From an uncultured Collinsella sp. (GTDB taxonomy: Bacteria; Actinomycetota; Coriobacteriia; Coriobacteriales; Coriobacteriaceae), in NCBI GenBank assembly GCA_937981515.1, contig CALJNY010000346.1:1-5379 (forward strand): a stretch of 5,379 nucleotides of DNA. Direction: 5' to 3'. Positions 1-5,379 of the stretch are shown one piece after another. Numbering within the stretch: the first letter of the stretch is position 1; every line of letters starts with the position of its first letter. Below the pieces are notes generated by a model. That model made no database searches and was not told where the DNA came from. It was given only the letters and a program-made list of their open reading frames with translations. Made by a program: the position numbers and the translations under genes.

Positions 1-765
1 CATCGTGGTCGCCATGCGGCTCAGGTAGGCGTTCTGTACGTCGGCGGGGTCGATGCCCTGTGCATTGTACTCGTCTTGCACATAGCTCACGGCGCGTTGG
101 GTCACGATGGAGCCCGACATGGAGCCCATTTTGTCCGCCATTTGGTTGGCGCCCTCGACGAGCTTGCTTTGATCTACCAGACCGCCTTCAACGCCCAGAC
201 GCAGGCTCTTCATGGTGATCTTACCGCCGTCGGCATCAATCTGCTTTTGCATGTTCTGCGCCGCTGCGGCCTTCTTCTGCATCTCGACGAGCTGCTCGGG
301 CGTCATCGCTGCCATTTGCTCGGGGGTGGGCATGGCCTGGGTAACGTTGTTGTCTCTCTCGCTGGACGAGCCCATCATGTCGCCCATGGAGTCGGCGTCG
401 ATGCCCTGGTTGAGCGAAAGGACGACGGTCTCGGGCAGGCTCATGATGTCGGCAATCTTGCTGCCGTCGGTGCGCTCCTCCTCGGTGCCTTTGTACGTGC
501 GAATGCCGTTTTTGTCTACCTTGCCAAACGCAGCTTCTACTGTCTTGGCATCTTTGGCGTTCATAAAGAGTTCGAGGTCGTCGAGCGATTCGGCGCGAAT
601 GGTGTCGGGCACGGGCGAGGCGATGCCGCCTTGCTGCACGCCCACGTCGACGATATCGCTCATGTAGGTAGGCAGTGCCAGATCGGCGTTGCAACTGATT
701 ACGATAAGTACGATAGCTGCGAACAGTGCCAGGATATGCTTTTTAAAGAGCTTGAGAATCCTCAC
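1..765 (-). CDS. ABC exporter with large extracytoplasmic loop (partial, N-terminal 255 codons)
   Basis: Probably a type I ABC exporter half with membrane and ATPase domains fused, acting at the cytoplasmic membrane. Only the N-terminus is present; the remaining helices and the ATPase lie beyond the left edge. The start is the GTG at 765-763. It overlaps the TGA of the upstream regulator (GTGA) and has an AAGGAG Shine-Dalgarno nine bases before it. Residues 1-10 are basic (RILKLFKKH) and residues 11-30 form a hydrophobic helix. LALPTYMSDIVDVGVQQGGI (31-50) is the conserved end of helix 1 seen in LmrA/BmrA-type exporters. Residues 50-250 contain no membrane helix; they are polar, partly helical and rich in methionine. 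Two tandem octapeptides (TPEQMAAM, TPEQLVEM) lie at 147-162. The segment VTQRAVSYVQDEYNAQGID (220-238) resembles the stretch just before helix 2 in related gut Firmicutes and Actinomycetota exporters. Substrate is unknown. Co-transcription with a MarR regulator suggests a drug or toxic-compound exporter, possibly half of a heterodimer. No ATPase motif can be seen, so the family call rests on helix 1 and context. Confidence 0.82.
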   Translation of the reverse strand, partial: MRILKLFKKHILALFAAIVLIVISCNADLALPTYMSDIVDVGVQQGGIASPVPDTIRAESLDDLELFMNAKDAKTVEAAFGKVDKNGIRTYKGTEEERTDGSKIADIMSLPETVVLSLNQGIDADSMGDMMGSSSERDNNVTQAMPTPEQMAAMTPEQLVEMQKKAAAAQNMQKQIDADGGKITMKSLRLGVEGGLVDQSKLVEGANQMADKMGSMSGSIVTQRAVSYVQDEYNAQGIDPADVQNAYLSRMATTM

Positions 766-1211
766 TCGGCATCTCTCCTTTCTTGATTGCGGTCGATAAT
801 TTCGTTGGCACGCCTTAGAAGACGCACCATCTCTTGGGTATCTGTTTCGCCGAGCTGCTCGAGGAAAGCCGCAGTGCGGTCCTCGAATTCCCGACGTTTG
901 ATTTCGAGATCCTGGAATCCTTTGTCGGTCACCGTGACGTGTACGCGACGACGGTCGGTCTTTGAGTGCTCGCGCTCGACCCAGCCCTTGGCTTCGAGAG
1001 CGCGTAGGATATTGGCGATGCGGGCACTCGAGACCCAGGCGCGATCAGCGAGTTCGCTCGGCGTGAGCGAACCGCCGGCGATTATGAGGGCGCGCATGAC
1101 GGCCATCTCGCCGCCGAGGGCTTTGTCTGCAAAGCGCGAAATGCGCTGATGCATGCTGCCGAACTCGGTAAGGAGCTGGCGCCCAAGTTCACGGAAATCG
1201 GTATCTTCCAC
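762..1211 (-). CDS. MarR-family winged-helix transcriptional regulator
   Basis: A 149-residue protein, the usual length for a MarR dimeric repressor. Residues 35-82 form the helix-turn-helix: SLTPSELADRAWVSSARIAN (48-67) leads into the recognition helix, followed by the typical ILRALEAKGWVERE. The wing is DRRRVHVTVTDKG (86-98). Helices at 1-30 and 100-145 would form the dimer interface. The start is GTG at 1211-1209, with AGGGG six bases upstream on the minus strand. No better upstream start was seen. Its stop overlaps the start of the ABC exporter, so the two genes are translationally coupled; MarR genes in this position usually repress their own exporter operon in response to a small-molecule ligand. 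A long inverted repeat covers the start codon and the upstream region and is the obvious candidate for its operator. The ligand cannot be predicted from the sequence. Confidence 0.93.
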   Translation of the reverse strand: MEDTDFRELGRQLLTEFGSMHQRISRFADKALGGEMAVMRALIIAGGSLTPSELADRAWVSSARIANILRALEAKGWVEREHSKTDRRRVHVTVTDKGFQDLEIKRREFEDRTAAFLEQLGETDTQEMVRLLRRANEIIDRNQERRDAE

Positions 1212-1251
1212 CGAAAACCCCTAACACTAGAAACTATTTTCGGTGAAAGAT
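1203..1251 (-). promoter_or_regulatory. 15-bp inverted repeat over the marR start: putative MarR operator or translational hairpin
   Basis: The arms ATCTTCCACCGAAAA (1203-1217) and TTTTCGGTGAAAGAT (1237-1251) match in 14 of 15 positions as reverse complements, with 19 bases between them. Each arm is itself nearly palindromic around TTTC-GGT-GAAA (boxes 1238-1248 and 1206-1216). The box centres are 32 bp apart, about three helical turns. The proximal arm contains the GTG start codon of marR, and the Shine-Dalgarno AGGGG lies in the loop. It could bind two regulator dimers on one DNA face. If transcription starts upstream of both arms, it could instead fold in the mRNA and hide the start codon. 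The repeat is seen directly; the function is inferred. Confidence 0.6.
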
Positions 1252-1287
1252 GATACCCCCATACGCGGGCCTCATACAGTAGGCAAT

Positions 1288-1305
1288 ATTAAGAGTGCAT
1301 TAAGA
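1288..1305. promoter_or_regulatory. Two ATTAAGA heptamers with 11-bp phasing
   Basis: ATTAAGA occurs at 1288-1294 and again at 1299-1305, separated by GTGC. The 7-N4-7 direct-repeat layout is the one used by OmpR/PhoB-family response regulators. The second copy is also part of the dyad TTAAG-A-CTTAA (1300-1310). The stretch is AT-rich within a high-GC region and lies between the divergent marR and SDR genes, so it could serve either. It may simply be promoter AT-richness. Confidence 0.25.
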
Positions 1306-1320
1306 CTTAAAATCATTCAA

Positions 1321-1348
1321 TTGCTGAAGCGTTTCAAAGAACTACTAT
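1321..1348 (+). promoter_or_regulatory. Weak candidate sigma-70-like promoter toward the SDR gene
   Basis: TTGCTG (1321-1326) and TACTAT (1343-1348) are separated by 16 bp. This is three of six and four of six matches to the housekeeping consensus. It would give a leader of roughly 110 bases before the SDR start. The TATAAT box at 1397-1402 is a competing candidate. Confidence 0.22.
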
Positions 1349-1367
1349 GCACGCGGTTAGGCGAGGG

Positions 1368-1387
1368 GTTGTCACCACCATGACGAC
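1368..1387. promoter_or_regulatory. Operator-like dyad GTTGTCA-N6-TGACGAC upstream of the SDR gene
   Basis: GTCA and TGAC are separated by six bases (1371-1384). With flanking GT and AC the arms match in six of seven positions. The arms-plus-N6 geometry resembles sites of Crp/Fnr-superfamily regulators, although the half-site is not the classical TGTGA. The dyad sits about ten bases before the TATAAT box at 1397-1402, overlapping where a -35 element would be. This suits a repressor or a closely placed activator of the SDR gene. Confidence 0.35.
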
Positions 1388-1396
1388 TGGGACTCA

Positions 1397-1402
1397 TATA
1401 AT
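1397..1402 (+). promoter_or_regulatory. Consensus -10 box (TATAAT) before the SDR gene
   Basis: A perfect TATAAT lies 61 bases before the SDR start codon. No good -35 hexamer sits 16-18 bp upstream; the nearest, TTGTCA at 1369-1374, is 22 bp away. This fits an activator-dependent promoter or a chance match. A small hairpin (ATCGC-N5-GCGAT, 1401-1415) overlaps the predicted transcription start. Confidence 0.4.
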
Positions 1403-1463
1403 CGCCACGTGCGATGCTCCAACTTCCCGCAAGGAGACACCTTACATAAAGGGGGATGGAGTC

Positions 1464-2213
1464 ATGGCATTTGACTTCACGGGTAAAACCGCGATCGTTA
1501 CCGGTGGCACTCAGGGCATTGGCCTCGAGATCGCCAAGGGTATCGTTGCGGGCGGCGGACACGTCGCGCTCATCGCAAGGAACGCTGCTAAGGGCGAGGC
1601 CGCTGTGGCCGAGCTTGGCGAGGGCAACAAGTTCTATCAGCTCGATGTTGCCGATGCGCCCAAGGCGCGCGAGACCGTCGAGCAGATTTTTACGGACCTG
1701 CCGCAAACCAACATCCTGATCAACTGCGCTGGCGTCATCAGCACCAAGAAGTTCGACGAGATCGATGACACCGAGTGGCGTCGCACCATCGACATCAACC
1801 TCAACGGTACCTTCACTATGATGAACGCCGTGTACCCGCACTTTAAGGCGGCCCATGCCGGCACTATCGTCAACGTGAGTTCCGTTGCGGGCAAAATCGG
1901 TGGCGGCCTGCTCGGCACAGCCGCCTACGCCAGCTCCAAGGCCGGTGTTAACGGTCTGACCAAGGCAGTCGCCAAGGAAGGCGGCAAGTTCGGCGTCCGC
2001 TGCAACGCCGTGTGCCCGTCGCTCACGTTGACCGATATGACCTCGATTCTCTCTGACGAGAACTCTCAGCGCATCATCAACGGTATCCCTCTGGGCCGCG
2101 CCGCCCAGGCCAGCGAGCCTGCGCAGATGGTGCTGTTCTTCGCTTCCGACCTCGCCAGCTTCGTGAACGGCGAGATTGGTGACTGCGACGGCGGCATCGT
2201 CCTGGACGGGTAA
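1464..2213 (+). CDS. Short-chain dehydrogenase/reductase (SDR), probable sugar-acid oxidoreductase
   Basis: A 249-residue classical SDR, a cytosolic Rossmann-fold oxidoreductase acting on a carbonyl/hydroxyl pair. The cofactor glycine motif TGGTQGIG is at 13-20. Arg39, just after the second beta strand and with no Asp there, suggests NADP(H) preference. NCAG (87-90) replaces the usual NNAG. The catalytic residues are Asn112, Ser140, Tyr155 and Lys159 (YASSK). The Ser-to-Tyr gap is 15 residues rather than the common 13, through a glycine-rich insert KIGGGLLG. NAVCPS (181-186) replaces the common NAVxPG. The C-terminal motif GDCDGGIVLDG is standard. The ATG at 1464 was chosen because GGGGGATGGAG lies just upstream and the FTGKTAIVTGG N-terminus is canonical; the open frame extends to 1347, but that part looks non-coding. 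The neighbouring 2-keto-3-deoxygluconate permease suggests a substrate such as a keto-deoxy-gluconate or gluconate derivative (compare KduD, gluconate 5-dehydrogenase). Family call is firm; substrate is inferred. Confidence 0.93.
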   Translation: MAFDFTGKTAIVTGGTQGIGLEIAKGIVAGGGHVALIARNAAKGEAAVAELGEGNKFYQLDVADAPKARETVEQIFTDLPQTNILINCAGVISTKKFDEIDDTEWRRTIDINLNGTFTMMNAVYPHFKAAHAGTIVNVSSVAGKIGGGLLGTAAYASSKAGVNGLTKAVAKEGGKFGVRCNAVCPSLTLTDMTSILSDENSQRIINGIPLGRAAQASEPAQMVLFFASDLASFVNGEIGDCDGGIVLDG

Positions 2214-2232
2214 TACCCCACGACGATTATTC

Positions 2233-2272
2233 GGCGACGGCCCCTGCGACTCGGGACCGTCGCCTTCTTTCT
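2233..2272 (+). terminator. Intrinsic terminator after the SDR gene
   Basis: GGCGACGG (2233-2240) pairs perfectly with CCGTCGCC (2257-2264). After one C/A mismatch, three further CCC/GGG pairs (2242-2244 with 2253-2255) close an eight-base loop. TTCTTTCT (2265-2272) follows directly. It starts 20 bases after the SDR stop codon and separates that gene from the transporter gene. Confidence 0.85.
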
Positions 2273-2321
2273 GACATAGGCGCGTGCGGCTACGATTCGC
2301 ATGCATCCAAAGGAGATATAT

Positions 2322-3341
2322 ATGAGTGAATCGACTGCGGTGGAGGCGCCGGCGGCAAAGGAGCCGTTCTTTAAGATGTCCTCCATCCCGGGTGCCAATA
2401 TTTTGGTGCCGCTTTTGCTGGGCTGCCTGCTCAACACGCTGTTCCCTGACCTGTTCAAAACGCTCGGCAGCTTTACGCTTGGCATGACCCAGCAGGGTGC
2501 AGGCCCGCTCGTGGGCGCTTTTTTGCTTATCGTCGGTACGACGATTTCGTTTAAGAGTGCTCCTGCCGCCGCTGCCCGCGGTGCCATCATCATCGCCGTC
2601 AAGCAAATCGTGGTCGTTGCCGTGTCGCTGCTCATCCTTTATGTGTTCAACGACAACCTGTTTGGCATCTCTGCCATGGTGATGCTGGCGGCTTGCACCG
2701 GCGCCAACAACGCTATGTACGCTGGTCTGATGGGCACCATGGGCAATGAGGCCGAGCGTGGCGCCGTCGCCATCACCACGCTGGTTGTCGGCCCTCCGGT
2801 CACGATGATCGTGCTCGGCGCTGCCGGTCAGGCTCCGATCGGCTGGTCGCTCGTGGGCGCCATCCTGCCGATCGTCGTCGGCATTATTCTGGGCAACCTC
2901 TTCCCGAGCTTTAAGAAGATGATGGCACCGGCACTTTCCGCCATCATCGTGCTCGTCTTCTTTGCCATGGGCTCGACCATGACCTTCGGCCAGCTTATCA
3001 ATGGCGGTCTTCCCGGCATCGTGCTTGGCGTGATTTGCTCGGTAGTCTTTGCAATTCCCGTTATCGCGGTCGATAAGCTCACGGGCGGTACGGGTGTCGC
3101 AGGTGCGGCCATTTCGAGCTGCGCCGGAGCCAATGTGGCCACGCCTGCTGCCATGGCAAGCGTCAACGGGGCCATGTACGGCGGCGCCGTGCTCGCGACG
3201 GCTACGGCACAGGTTGCTGCCTGCGCAATCGTGACGGCTATTTTGACCCCGCTGGTCACCAGCTGGTGCTACAAGCATTTTGAGGGCCAGGGCAACGGCG
3301 ATAGCAAGGCAACGACCGACAAGGCCTCCGCAGCCGCCTAA
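2322..3341 (+). CDS. kdgT: 2-keto-3-deoxygluconate permease family transporter
   Basis: A 339-residue integral membrane protein resembling E. coli KdgT (about 327 residues), a proton-coupled importer of 2-keto-3-deoxygluconate. Recognisable segments are PGANILVPLLLGCLLNT (23-39), GSFTLGM (49-55), GPPVTMIVLGAAGQA (157-171), VGAILPIVVGIILGN (178-192), IPVIAVDKLTGGTGVAGAA (245-263) and SSCAGANVATPAAMASV (265-281), each with a close KdgT counterpart. About ten hydrophobic helices fill residues 25-315. The first 20 residues are a hydrophilic extension and the last 20 a charged, alanine-rich tail; both are probably cytoplasmic. The ATG at 2322 was preferred over an in-frame ATG at 2301 because AAAGGAG (2309-2315) sits six bases before it. 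The preceding terminator implies its own promoter or readthrough. No kinase or aldolase for keto-deoxygluconate is in the window, so the exact sugar acid is uncertain. A related substrate is possible. Confidence 0.9.
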   Translation: MSESTAVEAPAAKEPFFKMSSIPGANILVPLLLGCLLNTLFPDLFKTLGSFTLGMTQQGAGPLVGAFLLIVGTTISFKSAPAAAARGAIIIAVKQIVVVAVSLLILYVFNDNLFGISAMVMLAACTGANNAMYAGLMGTMGNEAERGAVAITTLVVGPPVTMIVLGAAGQAPIGWSLVGAILPIVVGIILGNLFPSFKKMMAPALSAIIVLVFFAMGSTMTFGQLINGGLPGIVLGVICSVVFAIPVIAVDKLTGGTGVAGAAISSCAGANVATPAAMASVNGAMYGGAVLATATAQVAACAIVTAILTPLVTSWCYKHFEGQGNGDSKATTDKASAAA

Positions 3342-3379
3342 TGCCAAACGGTAATCAAAGCTAAAAACTAGCTACGCCA

Positions 3380-3423
3380 CAGGGCGGCCACGGGGGATCC
3401 CGTGGCCGCCCTGCAGTTTCTGT
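3380..3423 (+). terminator. 15-bp perfect hairpin after kdgT, probable terminator
   Basis: Bases 3380-3394 pair perfectly with 3399-3413 (CAGGGCGGCCACGGG and its complement) around a GGAT tetraloop. Only a short, interrupted T tract (TTTCTGT, 3417-3423) follows, three bases after the stem. The strong stem just after a stop codon supports termination, although the weak tail could instead mean mRNA 3'-end protection or inefficient termination. A small AGCTA-AAAAC-TAGCT hairpin (3359-3373) lies between the kdgT stop and this stem. Confidence 0.72.
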
Positions 3424-3550
3424 AGGGTCTTTGGGACACTTTACCCTGCTAAAGCTGGCATAACAGCTAGAGCGAACGTCGTACAAAGGCAAGGAAAAAT
3501 AACATACAAATCGGTGAACGGTAGTTGTTCGCGCTCGCGTTTCCTGCGGA

Positions 3551-3594
3551 TTTGTGAAAAACGCCCTTTTGATATAAAAAAAGAAACATATAAC
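3551..3594 (+). promoter_or_regulatory. AT-rich candidate promoter zone for pflB
   Basis: This is the most AT-rich stretch before pflB. TTTGTG (3551-3556) with TATAAA (3573-3578) at 16 bp, and TTTTGA (3567-3572) with TATAAC (3589-3594) at 16 bp, are both weak sigma-70-like pairs. TTGTGAA (3552-3558) is a half-site like that of the redox repressor Rex, and TTGAT (3569-3573) is a half-site like that of Fnr, but neither has its partner half. Transcription from here would give a leader of roughly 200 bases. Confidence 0.33.
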
Positions 3595-3757
3595 AGCCCA
3601 GATGGAGAGGGTGGCTATGTTATCCTTCTCAGACGGGTGAAATCTTGGGTTTTGGGTTGTAGTTCCAAGGTGGACAAACGTTTTTCCTGCACCAACGTGT
3701 GGTGAAGAACGGAAGAAGCCGGTAGTGCAAGCCGAAAATTCAAGAATTCAATAAGCA

Positions 3758-3777
3758 GCGGTGTGAGAGAGCGCCGC
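3758..3777 (+). other. GC-rich leader hairpin upstream of the pflB ribosome binding site
   Basis: GCGGTG (3758-3763) pairs with CGCCGC (3772-3777) through six pairs including one G-U, around an eight-base purine-rich loop. It ends 13 bases before the AGGAG (3791-3795) used by pflB. No T tract follows, so it is not a terminator. It could affect mRNA stability or ribosome loading. Confidence 0.4.
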
Positions 3778-3807
3778 ATTACACGTAACTAGGAGCGTGG
3801 TTACACA

Positions 3808-5379
<1,572 letters not shown>

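Larger units (their letters stand above)
3414..3807 (+). other. Intergenic region and likely leader of pflB, no convincing gene
   Basis: About 390 bases with lower GC than the flanking genes and no frame with a plausible start, ribosome binding site and protein-like composition. From left to right it holds: a dyad AGCTG-N6-CAGCT (3453-3468); an AT-rich promoter-like zone (3551-3594); a hairpin ATCTTGG/CCAAGGT with one G-U pair (3642-3648 with 3665-3671); a one-mismatch dyad centred on AAACGTTT (3672-3687); a hairpin CACCA-ACGTG-TGGTG (3690-3704); a tandem AATTCAA-like repeat near 3739-3752; and a GC-rich hairpin (3758-3777) just before the pflB ribosome binding site. No known riboswitch class was recognised. 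Confidence 0.6.

Noticed and set aside
76..786. A 236-codon plus-strand open frame at the left edge
   Set aside because: It is antisense to the ABC exporter, whose start, overlap and ribosome binding site are all well placed. The plus-strand translation has no recognisable features.
1347..1463. N-terminal extension of the SDR gene to an upstream ATG at 1347
   Set aside because: The added 39 residues do not resemble SDR sequence, and the stretch contains the TATAAT box and dyad. The ATG at 1464 has a good ribosome binding site and gives a canonical N-terminus.
1464..2213. Bile-acid 7-beta-hydroxysteroid dehydrogenase, known from Collinsella
   Set aside because: The C. aerofaciens enzyme as I recall it has a different N-terminal motif, active-site region and C-terminus. 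This SDR lacks that resemblance and sits beside a sugar-acid permease.
1317..3347. A 676-codon open frame on the minus strand opposite the SDR and kdgT genes
   Set aside because: Its translation is rich in His, Arg, Asp and Gly with no domain pattern, and it lies antisense to two well-recognised proteins. It is a product of high-GC codon use.
3514..3705. A 63-codon frame before pflB
   Set aside because: It has a GTG start without a ribosome binding site, an uninformative composition, and it spans the promoter-like zone and a leader hairpin.
3600..3807. ZTP (pfl-motif) riboswitch upstream of pflB
   Set aside because: The conserved GGC-rich core and the terminal CCGCC-type element of that class are not visible, and the hairpin arrangement does not fit.

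Overview
The window is high-GC, gene-dense bacterial DNA. It most resembles a gut member of the Coriobacteriia (Actinomycetota), probably Collinsella or a close relative. This rests on the GC-rich codon choice, a pyruvate formate-lyase typical of a mixed-acid-fermenting anaerobe, and the general style of the proteins. The genus is an inference from memory, since no search was run.

Layout. Bases 1-1211, minus strand: a GTG-started MarR-type regulator overlaps by four bases (GTGA) the start of an ABC exporter that runs off the left edge. The exporter fragment has one N-terminal membrane helix followed by about 215 residues of non-membrane, methionine-rich sequence. Bases 1212-1463 are a divergent regulatory region. 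It holds a 15-bp inverted repeat over the marR start codon, an 11-bp-phased heptamer repeat, and a dyad followed by a TATAAT box facing right. Bases 1464-2213, plus strand: a short-chain dehydrogenase/reductase (SDR), ended by a clear intrinsic terminator. Bases 2322-3341, plus strand: a 2-keto-3-deoxygluconate permease-family transporter (KdgT), followed by a 15-bp perfect hairpin. Bases 3414-3807: about 390 bases without a convincing gene, containing an AT-rich promoter-like zone and several small hairpins or dyads. Bases 3808 to the right edge, plus strand: the first 524 codons of pyruvate formate-lyase (pflB), including the Cys-Cys active site.

How the genes fit together. The MarR/ABC pair looks like a self-regulated efflux operon, with a second exporter half possibly beyond the left edge. 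The SDR and KdgT genes suggest uptake and redox handling of a sugar acid such as 2-keto-3-deoxygluconate or a related uronate product, whose carbon would enter central metabolism as pyruvate. PflB then splits pyruvate to acetyl-CoA and formate. A strong terminator between the SDR and transporter genes means they are not a simple operon. No mobile element, CRISPR array, tRNA or rRNA was seen. I found no clearly novel system. The points most worth a second look are the marR operator/hairpin, the large extracytoplasmic domain of the exporter, and the long structured region before pflB.
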